Numbered from the stretch's first letter, positions 51,816 through 64,000 are shown. The stretch is 64,000 nt of DNA from Trichoplax sp. H2 (GCA_003344405.1 NOWV01000096.1:1-64000), one strand, 5' to 3'. Numbers and translations: made by a program. The notes: generated from the letters alone by a model not told the origin.

Positions 51816-53650
51816 TGATATACCCTTATTCGATTGTAATCATAGCTATATTTGATTGTATTGGTAGCCACATTTGATATAATTAGATTACTAAAATAGA
51901 TACTACCATATTAGATGATTGCTAACTACTATATTAGAAATTGCTGTTTACTAATATTAGCCAGTTGACTAATTATGATACAAGATTTGTGTAGCTTGAT
52001 ACACTTTAATTGCGAAGATACCTAGCACCGAAAGGTGTTGGACATTAATAGAAGAGTAGAGATATTTAAATAGATTGATTCTTATTGTAGGATATAATGA
52101 TGAGATACTTAAGGAAAAATATCCTGTTTGATGATTCAGATATGATTGTAACTAATTATAGTATCGTAAATGAATATAACGAAAGATATTTAAGAACTGG
52201 GAAGATGACTTCACATTAGCGACTTCACTTCACTTTGAGCTCAGAATACATTAGAACAGATTTTCGTAGTAATTATTTATTTCTCAAGTATTCTTGAATA
52301 TTGTAAGAAACGCCTTTTTGAAAATTTCATTTGACCAAGGCAGTTATTTCTGAAATGCTTTTATTGCAGATAGGTAATATATAATGCGAATTAAAAAAGT
52401 ACAATTCATACAGTATAGAACGCAAATTACTTCAGGCTTAGATTTTATTAGTATAAGCGGTATATTTCAAGCTAGCAATTATATTTTATGTTAGTAATTT
52501 TCACCTTGAATACCTTACATGGAGATAAAATTATAGATAAAAAGCAAGGATAAAAGTTATAGTTAATTCAAATTACTATTTGAATCATAAATAAAGAATT
52601 GGCATCACTCGGTTGATGGTAAGCCCTTTGTCTTTGGATTGATTCAATTGTGAAACGATGAAATATTAAACCACAATTTATAATTAAAAGACATTTATTA
52701 ACTTTTAAACAGATCACCCTATTTTATCAGTCAATGCAATAAAATACGAAATCTATAAGTTAATAAAAAAAGTAAACCTTGTTTATTATTACCAATATTA
52801 TCTCGAGGATTAACATTATACGGAAACACCAGCACAGATTTTTCAAATCTACTGTCATAGTGAAACACTACCTATTGCGAGCAAGGTACCAATAAGGACG
52901 AGATATTGTATTGAACATACGTTTGCAGTATTATTGGCATAAAGCAAAAAGAGAAATCATAATTGTGTAGCACATTTTACGTTTTAGATAATACTATTAA
53001 TCTCTGGAGAAGAGTAATTGCGATCATTTTAGAAAACAAAATAACTTAGCCATATAGATCATTATTTATTCGATATCTGATAATTAAGCAACTTAAAATG
53101 TGTTCAGAACTAACTAACAAGAAATTATAACCAATAAAACATCGTCGTCGGCGAATATGCCTTTTCGATAAGCTCGAGAAAATTCGAAATACTGAATGAA
53201 AGCAATTAGAAGAAACGATACACGATATACAGTAATGCCTATGTCGAATGGATATTTTGAAGTAAAATAAATATGATAAAAGTAGCAATAAAAATAAATT
53301 CTTCTCTTTGATACTGTATTATATCCAGGAATAATTTACTGAATGAAAGGTAACCATAACGAATTGTACAAAGGCGATCAGATGATTTACATAAATGAAT
53401 GAAATTTTCGTTGTTAGCGATTATCTATCACGGTAAAATGGTAATGCTAGCATCCATTATATTTACCGATATCGTGCCTAAATTATCGATTTATAGACAA
53501 CGATACAAACATAAATTAATTCTTCGAAACTCTAAATTCATGAATATTATAATTATAATGTATAAATTGGCTGAATCCGTTTTAATAATTTTTCTAGACA
53601 GTAGGTTTTATTTGAAGCCTAATTACACTCGAGATAAATATTAGCTAGTA
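51816..53650. other. AT-rich spacer, nothing recognised
   Basis: About 1.8 kb, including a TAGATTACTAAAATAGAT / ATTAGATGATTGCTA type low-complexity patch near 51880-51960. Short ORFs at 53046-53288 and 53399-53644 have no features of real proteins. Confidence 0.4.
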
Positions 53651-54097
53651 TTATTTCGTAGAAATGTAATCAAGTTCACCATTATATGTTAAATGAGCTC
53701 TTGCTACTGGCAAATCCGTTGGAAAAATTCCACATTTACTTGTACAACCAACGCGATATATACTAATTCTATTACAGCCTCTTGAGTAGTGAAAGTGCGA
53801 CGAATAAACCATTTCATTGAAGAGTCCGCATGTTGTACTATTGATTTCCATAACGCGGCAGTTGACTGGATAGCAAATTTTGCAACTAAATCTTTTACGC
53901 ACTAAGCAACCATGTGGAGTGCGAAATTGTATATTAAAAAGGTAGTTTTGTTCCAAAATAGTGCACTCGTTTTTCGCAGTAATGTTATTTACAATATCCG
54001 CTGAAATTTTTCCTGGATCGATACAAAGCTTGTTTTGCACGAATTCATTCTCTACTTGGTAAATTTCAGTAGCATTACTTGTTGGTACATGATTCAT
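53651..54097 (-). CDS. Orphan cysteine-rich protein, probably extracellular
   Basis: 148-codon ORF with a true ATG. It contains ten cysteines, mostly in the second half with spacing such as CKIC, RGC and VGCTSKCG. It has three N-glycosylation sequons (NAT, NIT, NST). A CxxxC pair late in the chain is reminiscent of cystine-knot growth factors, but the full knot pattern is not clear and I do not assign a family. No signal peptide is encoded at this ATG. A possible acceptor (ACGATAG|G) just upstream lets the frame extend 5', so a signal-peptide exon may exist further right. It is flanked by repeats and has no partner genes. Codon content is less AT-biased in meaning than neighbouring random ORFs, which favours a real exon. 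Confidence 0.5.
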   Translation of the reverse strand: MNHVPTSNATEIYQVENEFVQNKLCIDPGKISADIVNNITAKNECTILEQNYLFNIQFRTPHGCLVRKRFSCKICYPVNCRVMEINSTTCGLFNEMVYSSHFHYSRGCNRISIYRVGCTSKCGIFPTDLPVARAHLTYNGELDYISTK

Positions 54098-54299
54098 TAC
54101 GAAATATATCAGCTTTAAAACAACCTATCGTGAAATTAGATAATATGGCACACCGATTACATTGGGTTTACTTAAGATTAGGTATCGGAAATAGAACATG
54201 AAACAATATTGCTGATGTAGGTAGGGCTAGTGCTACATATATGTTATGTTATCAATATCTAAATTGTTATAAGTAAAAAAGTGCTTACTCTTGTATAGT

Positions 54300-55456
54300 T
54301 AGCAATATTTAGAAAAGCATAATCTGTAGTAATTATTTCGGCTAATTAAAAACATTGAGCGCTAATATTAGATATGATTGAACGATTGGCTTATTTTCGA
54401 CGAAAAAATAAAATATTAGTATTCAACTGGAAAACATTCTTTCATAATTATAATCCGCCACGATGGGATTGTGAAAGTTTTATGAAGAACGAAGTATCTA
54501 CTTAGCAGAGCTAAAGATGAGCAGGATAGAAGACTGTTGAGATGAGATTTATGTATATCATACATATACGCTTATAACCTATCTTATCAGCAGCGCACTG
54601 CGACAGATTTAAAATTAGTGATGATATTTTGAAAAATATGATCTGTAGTAATTCTTTCGGTTTATTAAAAATATCGAGAATTAATATTAGATATACCTAG
54701 CTTATTTTCGACGAAAAGATTATGTATTAGTATTCAACTAGAAAATTTTCTTTCATAATTATAATCCGTCAAGATAGCATTATGATTTATGAAGAACGCA
54801 TTATCTACTTAGCAGAACTAAAACTGAGCAGGATAGAAAACTATTTTACCCCATACGTTTAAAAAATAGACTTTTAGTGTAAGTTACGCATCAATGAACG
54901 ACTTACTAGGCATTTAATCATAAGCTTACTCGTTTTCTTGCTATCAGAGATCAAAAATGATCTACGATTAGGAATAGCTTGGCTTGAAGGTCCAGATTTA
55001 TGGCATGTAGTCATTATNNNNNNNNNNNNNNNNNNNNACTGTTGAGATGAGATTTATGTATATCATACATATACGCTTATAACCTATCTTATCAGCAGCG
55101 CACTGCGACAGATTTAAAATTAGTGATGATATTTTGAAAAATATGATCTGTAGTAATTCTTTCGGTTTATTAAAAATATCGAGAATTAATATTAGATATA
55201 CCTAGCTTATTTCCGACGAAAAGATTATGTATTAGTATTCAACTAGAAAATTTTCTTTCATAATTATAATCCGTCAAGATAGCATTATGATTTATGAATT
55301 TAAAAAATAGACTTTTAGTGTAAGTTACGCATCAATGAACGACTTACTAGGCATTTAATCATAAGTTTACTCGTTTTCTTGCTATCAGAGATCAAAAATG
55401 ATCTACGATTAGGAATAGCTTGGTTTGAAGGTCCAGATTTATGGCATGTAGTCATT
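54300..55456. repeat. Locally triplicated block around an assembly gap
   Basis: Three related copies. About 54315-54532 is diverged. 54533-55017 and 55038-55456 are nearly identical to each other. The last lacks about 66 bp (the part corresponding to about 54797-54862). Shared words include ATCTGTAGTAATT, TTATTTTCGACGAAAA and TTTCATAATTATAATCCG. Confidence 0.85.
55018..55037. other. Assembly gap (20 N)
   Basis: Twenty unknown bases. The sequence after the gap restarts a copy of the sequence that began at 54533, so the join may be artefactual (two haplotypes placed in series). Confidence 0.97.
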
Positions 55457-56772
55457 ATTGCTTCCATGATGGTGATGGTTGAATTAGTGAAGAAAAGAAT
55501 GCCTTTCTCAGAAAGTTTCATCGTTATATAGGCGATTCTAATCACCTTAGCTATGGTCCAATTTGCCCAACTATGCACTGTTTATGCAAATTAGAAAATT
55601 CTAATTAGATTTTATTGAGACTACCCTACCTTTATCTACCTATGAATTATCATAAACTAGCTAACTATATGCATGCTCATTTATCATTCATCGAGTTAAC
55701 GTATTATTAACTAGCTGGTAGAGATTTCTCGTAATAAGGTGAAACATAATAATATTATGAGAAGTACTGGAAATTAGGGGAAAAGTAGGCGTAACTTTGG
55801 TCAATAAGTATCTCATAGCCTAGCCTTTGTACACCATTACCGATACATAACTGCAATTCAATGGATTACATCATATTGTTATTTATTATTGCAAAGCAAA
55901 AATTTAAAACTTTAAGTTAAGCAATGACAGTAAGATAGAGCCTTTTAAAATTATAAAAATACTACTTTGTAAGTATTTAATTGCTATACTGCATTTCTCT
56001 ATCAAAGATGTTGGTAATACAGATTTTTCGTTGATATAAATACTGTCATGATTTTGCATGGACAATCAAACTACCTAGATGATATTTCATTAAAACCAGC
56101 ATAAAATTAAAAATAAAATGGTCACTTCATGGCATCATGGTGATTATGTCGTTATGTCATACTCTGGGACTATCATCATAAACTCAGATCGCATTGCTAT
56201 GATTATCTACCTTTATTTAAGCCGTTATTGGTATTTTGGTAAGGTAGCGTTTATTTTAGTTTTATCATTGTAATTAATATGTACAACTGAAATGAAATGA
56301 ATCTTTTACGTGATATATGAAAGAAAAATCGCTATTTGCTGGCGGTATCAATTTCTCTTTTAGATTTCATTTAGAATAACAGAATAGGATTATGTAGGAA
56401 AACTTCTTTACCTGAGGATCTTGATCACATTTATTTTCAAAGACAACAATAAATCATCCAGTAACGATAGCATAATATAGATGTACATTGCATCGATGAC
56501 GCGTTGCTTTAATCACTTCTATTCAATTTCAGGTTAACGATTGGTATTCCTATACTATATTCTATGATATGAGCAAGTTATTTTTTCGTAGTTCTCTGGT
56601 CACGAGCTATTAGCGTAACTGCTAGGAATTTAGCATGACGATTTCTTGGAATTGCAATGCTGGATATGCTAAGAATGCAATGACGTAACCCTGCCATCGA
56701 AATTTCTCTCGAATACTTAGAAGTCTATTATTAACTTGATTTGAGCTTAACCCTTTATGAATTAGTTTAAAT
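55457..56772. other. Spacer, no gene called
   Basis: AT-rich. A short plus-strand frame near 55400-55540 (DLRLGIAWFEGPDLW) is present in both near-identical copies, but it ends quickly and has no splice context, so it is not called. Confidence 0.4.
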
Positions 56773-57888
56773 TAGATCTACTAGTATTTTAAGAACAGAA
56801 GATGATAGTATACAAGACGACCAAAAATTAACAATGATCCCAAAACTTCCAGACCATTTCGAGTAGATTACCCGTGATATTCATGAGCAAACACAACGGG
56901 TATGTCGTGTATGCTTCTCAATAAGATATATGTAGTCTACTCTTAGTAAAAGTGATTTTCCACTATATTATAGCATAACTCCATCTAGATATAATCTACA
57001 TTAAAAATTTACACTGTGGGTATCTCTTTCTACTCTAATTGAATTATATCGTAGAACTACCTTAACATAGAAGTAAGATATCCTTAATAGCCATTCGTGT
57101 TTACGAGCGGTTTTCTCCTGCTGTGCCAATTGCGTAGTAAAAGAGCTATCTTCATGCCTCAATTTCGTTAGTTAGGTCAGTTAGTTACACAGTAAGCTTG
57201 CACGCTTTACCTATTCTACTTTACAACTATTCGACAAATTTACATCGTTATACATGCTATAACCTTACACGGTTTCTCTTCACACTCATTGCAATAAAGA
57301 CTCTGCTTTCAATAAACAAATTTCTTGATCATTTATTACAATTATGATGAACACTCAATCTTCCGAAACCTCACAGGCTGTAGTATTCCTTCTGGTATCA
57401 TAATCACCTCCGTGCAACGATGCCAAATTGTATACCAATAATAAAATAATAAATATAATCATTGATTTAAGGTAAAGGTTTGGGTTAGTGTGCTGCACAC
57501 TATTCTGAGTAAAGCCTAATAGGTAAGTAATACTGCGTGGATGGATACCCACTATCGTATGGGTAAATATGCAACGCATCCAGCTGCGCTGACTGTCACT
57601 GTTCGTCCACGAATCGAAAATTATTATAATTAGAATTATATAGACAGCGATTGCATGCAATATACAGGAATGAAGGATTCGCTGCTGTATAAGCAATGCA
57701 TAAAGTTATTTCTTGGAATTTGGGCGATAGAATGTGGTGAATCGTATTTTATTTTTCTCCTACATTTTTCAAGCTAGCCAGTTGAATACATTAATTATCG
57801 TTCGCGTAGACTATAACGTCTTTTTAAAAAAGGGTACGTTAAGTTTGGAATTTTATAATATGAATACAGCAAATCTATATACTGCATA
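56773..57888. repeat. 1.2-kb dispersed duplication, copy 2 (partner 50605-51815)
   Basis: Partner of the block near 50.6-51.8 kb in the same orientation, with slightly shorter length and scattered substitutions and indels. It ends about 150 bp from the last coding-like segment of the unidentified minus-strand gene. Confidence 0.8.
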
Positions 57889-58042
57889 ATGCAAAGTAAA
57901 ACAGTAGAAGTATATACAGAACACGAATACATCGAGCATGGGTAAAAATATAGGTAAAAGCAAGGGTAAAAGTTATCATTATGAGCATTCCTTTAGGTAA
58001 AATCGGAATGACTATCATATTCCAGTTAGTAGTCCTACAAGT

Positions 58043-59092
58043 CCTACAAGTAGTCAAAGGCACCAAGCTGTGATGCCATAATGCTATAGTACGGACTGTT
58101 GTAGAGTGTAAAAGGGGCAGGTTCTTCTCCGAGTTTGCAACTTGCTTGTATTCTAGTCCTTGACCTTGGACCATCAAGTAGCGCCGCATCGATGACATGC
58201 AAATTAGTATAGTAGTTTGCCGATGCATATTATACAGTTGTAGTAAGTCCATTATTAAGGGTCCACCTTAAATCAGTCTAACTGGATTTAAAAGCCGAAT
58301 TAAGCTTTATTACAATCTAAGCTTATAAATCCTAGCGCATGACCTATTTAGTAATAGTAGTAACATTATCACGCTTCCACGCGCTAATCACAGGCATTAA
58401 ATTACCATATTTTGCCCGAGCAAGAACCACTAATCCCATTCAACTACGCAAGTAGTATAGCTTACGGGAGTACATATTAGTAATTCCAGACTTTATTCAG
58501 AATTTAACTCAAGTACTAAACTTACGGCACTACAACAGCACAAAAAGAAAAGTGTAGTGCAGCAATCTGATTAGCTAATGGCTCATAAATGATCAAGAGC
58601 AGCATTCCCACTTGACATTTAACTTAAAATCGAAATTGCTAGCTCTCTGAGGCCATGTTCGAAGGATGCCATGTTCAAATATGTCCATCCTATCGTCTTT
58701 CTGTAGCAGTGGCTCTATGCCGGACAACTCCTCTCTATGCCAACTTCAATGTTCTACTAATAGGCAGTTGTATGCACTATTGAATCATGTTTGGTCATGG
58801 AATTCAATGGTTGCCTTGCAAACTACTGTACAGCGGATATTCATCACGGTCGCATTATCATTTTTACTATCATTTTGGAGTGGAGAGAGATCATTGAAAG
58901 TAAGTAGATTTTCTTCCCCGTTAAAGTCATCCTTGATGGCAGAATCCAAGCGATAACCCTTAAATTAGTAGTGATCGATACCATTGGAGCTGTACTTGAA
59001 TAAATGGTGCTCTTAAAGCGATAATCTTCAGCGGTAAAATGGCCGCCATGACCTGGGACTAAAGATCCCTCAAGCCAGTCTAAAGCATCCAT
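58043..59092 (-). CDS. Unidentified, probably multi-exon gene head-to-head with TSC2
   Basis: Four minus-strand segments look coding but I could not join them with certainty. They are about 58953-59092 (from ATG 59092: MDALDWLEGSLVPGHGGHF), about 58790-58985 (GYRLDSAIKDDFNGEENLL), 58593-58743 (LLQKDDRMDIFEHGILRTW, ending at a TGA after KWECCS) and 58043-58210 (EEPAPFTLYNSPYYSIMASQ to stop TAG after FDYL). Composition is balanced and protein-like, unlike random ORFs here. One clear branchpoint-like ACTACTAAT with AAG acceptor precedes the second segment at 58985. The upstream open frame continues past the ATG into the TSC2 5' flank, so the start is uncertain. I do not recognise the family. Fewer than 100 bp separate it from the TSC2 start, so a shared bidirectional promoter is likely. 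Confidence 0.4.
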
Positions 59093-59184
59093 TTGACGTG
59101 GTGTCAATCGCAATCGGGTGACGGTCGTGTAGCGCTGACGTGAATGTTGTAACGTGTTGTTGCGTGGTCATCCTCACTTTCAAA

Positions 59185-62100
59185 ATGGATTCCAGCCCTA
59201 ATCAAAGTGGAAATCAAAGCGGGAATAATTCCCGAAACGCTGGTCGGAAAGAATCAATTAAAAATAAATTACAACATTTTCTAGGTATCAGGCAAACTAC
59301 CAATGTTGCAAGGGAAAATAGCCAATCTGCAAAGAGTCCACCCTTAGAAACGATAGTTTGCTCTGTCAGTGTATTAAAGGTGATGCAGCCTGTTGAAAAA
59401 ATTCATTGCGTCTATCGCTATGTCGGATAATCATATTCAATCTCTTAGCATAGGCAATAGTCATCGTTATGGCTTGTAGGCAAAGATCATGTTGTACAAT
59501 TGTTTATTCCTTTTACCTGTAGGATATCGGTCCTGAATCATCCATTACTCAACGTATCAAAGCCTTACGTGATTTACAAAAAGTAATTCAAAAGCACAAG
59601 ATAGAGAAGGTTTGTTCGATCTCGTATATTACTGAGTCAGTCTGATAATAGGTTTACAATATTAATCCATTTCATCTTTCTACTATGCAATGATGGTAGC
59701 AAAAGTTTGTTGTAGACGAATGGAGTTGTTGTTGTTGAAGAAAGCGATTTGCTATTGACTAGTGGAGATATTGTTGAAGAAAATGATGTGCTATAGACTA
59801 GTAGAGATATTGTTGAAGAAAATGATGTGCTATAGACTAGTAGAGATATTATTGAAGAAAATGATTTGCTATAGACTAGTAGAGATATTATTGAAGAAAG
59901 CGATTTGCTACAGACTAGTAGAGATATTATTGAAGAAAATGATTTGCTATAGACAGAGTAGAGTTGCTCTTGTTGAAGAATACGATTTGCTATAGCTAGT
60001 AGAGTTGTTGTTGAAGAGAATGAGTTGTTATAGGCTAGTAGAATTTGTTGTTGAAGAAAATGAGTTGTTATAGACTAGCAGAATTTGTTGTTGAAGAAAA
60101 CGACTTGCTATAGATTAGTAGAGTTGCTGTTGTTGAAGAAAACGATTTGTTATAGACTAGTAGAGTTGCTGTTGTTGAAGAAAACGATTTGCTATAGACT
60201 CGTAGAGTTGTTGTTGTTGAAGAAAGTGATTTGCTATAGATTAGTAGAGTTGTTATTGTTGAAGAAAGTGATTTGCTATAGACTAGTTGAATTATTGTTA
60301 AAGAAAGTGATTTGCTATAGACATAGTAGAGTTGCTGTTGAAAGAAAACGATTTGCGATAGAGTAGTAGAGTTGTTGAAGAAAATGATTTGTGATAGACG
60401 AGTAGAATATTGCTGAAAAAACGATTTATTATATAGACTGGTAGAGTTGCTGTTGTTGAAGAAAAAGGCTTGCTATGCACTAGTAGGATTGAGTTGTTAT
60501 GATTGAAGAAAAGGCTTTACTATGGACTAGCAGAATTAACTTGTTAGATAGTGTCACTGAATCGGTCGTATAGTCTTTTCTGCCTCGTAGTAGTTTAAGA
60601 AAAGTTTTATTTATACTCGTAGAATGGAGTTGTTATGAATGAAGAAAATAGTTGCTCTGCACGGTAGAATAGAGTTCTTATGATTGAAGAAAAGCTTTGC
60701 TATAGAATAGTAGAGTCGAGCTATGATGGTTGAAGAAAAGGCTTGCTATACACTAATAGAATTGAATTGTTAGATTGTGTTACTGAATCAGTTAGGTACA
60801 CGTATTATTTTGTCTATCAGTTAATCTTTCTACTATGCAATGATTAAGGAAAAGACATGTTGTGGATGAGTAGAATTGCTCCGTACATTGTGTCACTGAA
60901 TCATAAAGTAATTGACCTGTTACGTTTTGCACATCTATTAACATTCTGTATGATCGACTTGTATCTAGTTTGGAATTGAAGCAATATGGGAAGCTATGAA
61001 GGACATTATTTTAACTAAGAATTTCTCTATTGAAAATCGCCAGGAAGCATTACTGTTTGTCAACTATTTAATCTTAAGTCAGGTGAATGCTTAACAATTA
61101 TGCTTTACTTTGTTTACTAATGGTTAATATATGCGACATATACAAATTGAATGTTGTGAATAGGTGGAGTAATTCTAAGAAAATTATCTTCATTTGTTAA
61201 TACCGTACTGGTTAGAGTATTCAAATCATGGGTAGATAGATAGAATTTGATTTGTTTACTTAAAATAGTTCAGTATTATTGCTTGATATGGTGCGAAATA
61301 TTTCTATTACTGTGGAATAGCCAATCCTAGAGCTCAAGTCTTTATAGGAATACAAGTACAACATAGCTTAACTTATCGGACTTGTATCAACGTTACACAC
61401 TTTACTGTAATAATAATTGACATCGAGATGACTATGATTTGTAGACCTAGTATCTACTGAATAGCCGGTGGAGAATATCCAAATCTTAATGGAAAAACTT
61501 ACTGAGAAAAATATCTAATTCGATACCAACGCATTTCATTGAATGCTCGATGTAGTTTTATTTAAATGATCTTTCACCGTTTGAAACATTCTTACAATCT
61601 GCTGTTGTTAATATACGTATATTGTATTCGTTAACGTTGAAAGATTGAACGAAAAACGATATCAACTACTTTCTCCTCTATTATATGTTTGAACTAAACA
61701 CAATCTATTCTAATTATTGATGTTTTATTTAAATTGATATGCAGAGAGATCAATTGGAAATCCTTCGACTGTATTTCTTTAGATTTATCAAAGAAAAATT
61801 AACGGATAGTATGGATATGCCATATCGGTAATTAACGTCTCCGACAATGTTTAAAGTGACAACACTGTTAATATTTACTATGTGTAATTGGTTTATGTCC
61901 ATATGTGCTGCGTTGTATGGCAACTTGTAAATATAATGCATTAAAGACTGGCTTATCTAATACAATATAATACGTAATTTTGTAAAATACTTTCTATAAC
62001 TCAAAGTACCATCCTTTCTAGAACTTAAATAGAATGAATCATGCTTATATTAAATTTTTATTAAAAATTAGGCTTGAGATGTTAAAAGCTTTAACAAATT

Positions 62101-64000
62101 GTGGAAAAGATGTTAGCTACTTTCAAGAAGAGATAGGTAAGTTAACATTGAATAAGTATACTTAAAAAACTTTACTTTATTTCATTTCACACAACGGATC
62201 ATTAAAGGATAATGTGATTTACTAGGTCGAAACAGTAATTGTAAATGTGACAAAGATAAATACTTTTTCCCTATTTCATTTTTTTAGGCCCTTTCTTGTG
62301 TATACTAACTAAGGATATTATATCACTTGGAAAGTATGTAGAGAAATTTTTTTGTTATTACAATTTCACTCAATTTAGTTTTCACTTTTATTGCACGATT
62401 AATAATTACCATAAAATCCGGTTGTAACATCTGGCTTAACTCCATCTGCTCTTAATCATAGAGCGCATAATTTCTTACAATTTGTCGCTAATATTTTCCG
62501 GTTCAATTCCTGCTGTCTCGATGATAATGAAGTAGAAAATATATTAAGGTAAGAGGCCATCTAAATTGGATTTCATTGTATTTTAGTGTAATAATTACTG
62601 TAAATTGTTTTTATTTTAATGAGTGAAATGACAACATGGTTTTTTTTAATTTACAGCCAAATATGTTATCTTTGTCGATTAACTGAAAATCCCGTCAATT
62701 TGAAGGTTCCTGAGATGCTTAAGCTTTATCGATAGTATTGTAGTAATTATAACAACCGTTAAGATAGCCTGCAAAATATTGATCCCTAATAGGAATGTAT
62801 TAAAATTTGATTTATGCACGTACAATTTTATAGGAGGGACTGAATGTCTTGGATGCAGTTATTCGTTATAGCAGTGTCCCTAGTAATGCCTTAGAAGACT
62901 TAGTCGCCGTCTTATGTCGTGTGGTAAATTTAAAAGATTTTGCAAATTCAAGTTGGCAAGTAAGATGAATTAACTTCAATTTTAAACTAGATTAAGTTTA
63001 TTATTGAAAACAATTGTGTTTTGCAATTTATATAATCTATTTGCTTTTAGATTATGAGAAACTTAATTGGTTCTCATCTGGGTCATAGCAGCATTTATAC
63101 TATGTGCTGTGTATTACAAAACAGGTAAAATTTCATGAGATTTTTATTTGCTTACCCATAGTACGACATTTGGAGGAATGATAATTATTTTTGACTGTTA
63201 GTGAACTCCATCTGATATTGCTATTACAGTGACAACTATCAAGACATAAACTTACTACGAGGTGCAGTATCATTCATTGGTATTTGTTTATGGGGTCAGC
63301 GCAGTGTTGAAGCCATGAAATATTCTTCTACATCTGTTCTTCCGTCGTTTTTACAAGTTCTTAATTGTAATCAGCCTATTGTTGCGTATGAAATTGCGAT
63401 ATCAATTCAACGTTTGATCAAGAAATATAGCAGCAACTTACAAGTTGTTACGTGGGATATTTTATTAGATATCATTGAATCTTTAGTTCGTTATTGTCAA
63501 GATTCGCAATTGTCTGATGAACGATTAACGGCGGTGACTCATGACATTTTAACACATATTGAGCAGATCTATGAGTCCAATAGTTACAATGGCCCAACTA
63601 AAAAGTTATTTGCGATATTGGAAGCCAACTCTGATACTCGACCTACAAGTAGTGTTTTAGTTCAAATTTCTTACCATTCTCAATATCTTCACCCTACTAC
63701 CGATAACTGGTTAGGTAAATTAGCTGCTATGATGGACAAATATTTTAAATTTGATGTTCGGACTGAAATTCGTTGTAAAATGCTTAGTGTGCTATTTGAT
63801 ATTTACCGTATGCATCAATCTATTTACGAAGAAGAAATTATTGGAGACATTGTTGGCCCGTGCTTGTTGCAATGCGTTATTGACGAAAGAGATCATGGGG
63901 TTCGTGTAGTAGTGATCAACTTTTTGATTGATATCATAGTTAATTCGAATGCTCGCATAAGATCAGATGTTATCAATACTATGGAATGTATAGTATGCAC
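59185..64000 (+). CDS. TSC2: TSC2 (tuberin), N-terminal part, continues beyond window
   Basis: Tuberin is the Rheb GTPase-activating subunit of the TSC complex that restrains TORC1. Only its N-terminal helical-repeat (tuberin N-terminal/DUF3384) part is here. Plus-strand exons in frame: 59185-59379, 59523-59609, 60969-61082, 61745-61827, 62072-62136, 62288-62333, 62462-62548, 62657-62705, 62834-62959, 63051-63124 and 63230 to the window end. They give about 565 residues. Diagnostic matches to animal tuberin are KNKLQHFLGI near the start, GIEAIWEAMKDIILT, RLEMLKALTNCGKDVSYFQE, GLNVLDAVIRY, LIGSHLGHSSIYTMCCVLQN, SIQRLIKKYSSNLQVVTWDI-like, and the FYEEE-like IYEEEIIGD region. The start MDSSPNQSG was chosen over an upstream ATG at 59140 because it aligns better. 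Donor GTTCCT after 62705 is poor. The GAP domain lies outside the window. Confidence 0.94.
59718..60780. repeat. Minisatellite in TSC2 intron 2, about 39-45-bp units
   Basis: More than twenty imperfect units built around TTGAAGAAAATGATTTGCTA and TAGACTAGTAGAGTTG. Units vary through GTTG insertions and A/G changes, and become degenerate towards the right. The open frames across it on either strand (repeats of LLKKMICYRLVE-type) are artefacts of the unit length. It lies wholly between exon 2 (donor at 59610) and exon 3 (60969). Confidence 0.93.

Noticed and set aside
55315-55578. 87-codon minus-strand frame right of the gap
   Set aside because: Starts and stops at random within the duplicated block; the opposite strand has an equally good short frame.
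59762-60480. Open frames encoding LLKKMICYRLVE-type repeats (both strands)
   Set aside because: They are a by-product of minisatellite unit length inside TSC2 intron 2. No start context, conserved domain or splice structure.

Overview
This is a eukaryotic, AT-rich window (mostly about two-thirds A+T) with genes split by short GT-AG introns. I read it as an early-branching ciliated animal. A placozoan (Trichoplax/Hoilungia-like) fits best: compact genes, intronless rhodopsin-type receptors, and a mix of cilium genes (CCDC96, IFT27) with metazoan TSC2 and TK1. The placozoan assignment is inference. Exons below were built by hand from splice sites, reading phase and family knowledge. Cumulative exon lengths keep frame in every gene I call confidently.

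Layout. 0.8-1.5 kb: last three exons of a carnitine O-acyltransferase (CROT-like), plus strand. 3.3-21.9 kb: a minus-strand tandem array of four genes of the SLC35F3/F4-type transporter family. Three have intact cores. One (16.2-17.6 kb) is a decayed, 3'-truncated pseudogene. 22-25 kb: repeats, a palindromic MITE-like element, and a copy of the DNA that lies 3' of the last transporter. 25.1-26.1 kb: an intronless orphan class A GPCR, minus strand. 26.1-37.1 kb: 11 kb with no gene I can support. 37.1-40.6 kb: complete 13-exon CCDC96 (CFAP184), minus strand, with an RFX X-box match just upstream of its start. 43.4-46.4 kb: complete 8-exon thymidine kinase TK1, plus strand. 47.0-49.1 kb: complete 7-exon IFT27 (RABL4), minus strand, convergent with TK1. 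49.1-58 kb: repeat-rich DNA (a second MITE-like element, short tandem arrays, a dispersed 1.2-kb duplication, an assembly gap inside a duplicated block) and one orphan cysteine-rich ORF. 58.0-59.1 kb: an unidentified, probably multi-exon minus-strand gene, head to head with TSC2. 59.2 kb to the window end: the first 11 exons of TSC2 (tuberin), with a minisatellite in intron 2.

Functional links. CCDC96 and IFT27 both serve cilia. TK1 (nucleotide salvage), TSC2 (brake on TORC1) and the carnitine acyltransferase (peroxisomal fatty-acid handling) are housekeeping genes with no evident joint pathway. The feature most specific to this window is local expansion and decay of the SLC35F-like array, together with many layers of local segmental duplication. 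I found no CRISPR, prokaryotic or viral gene content and no wholly new system.
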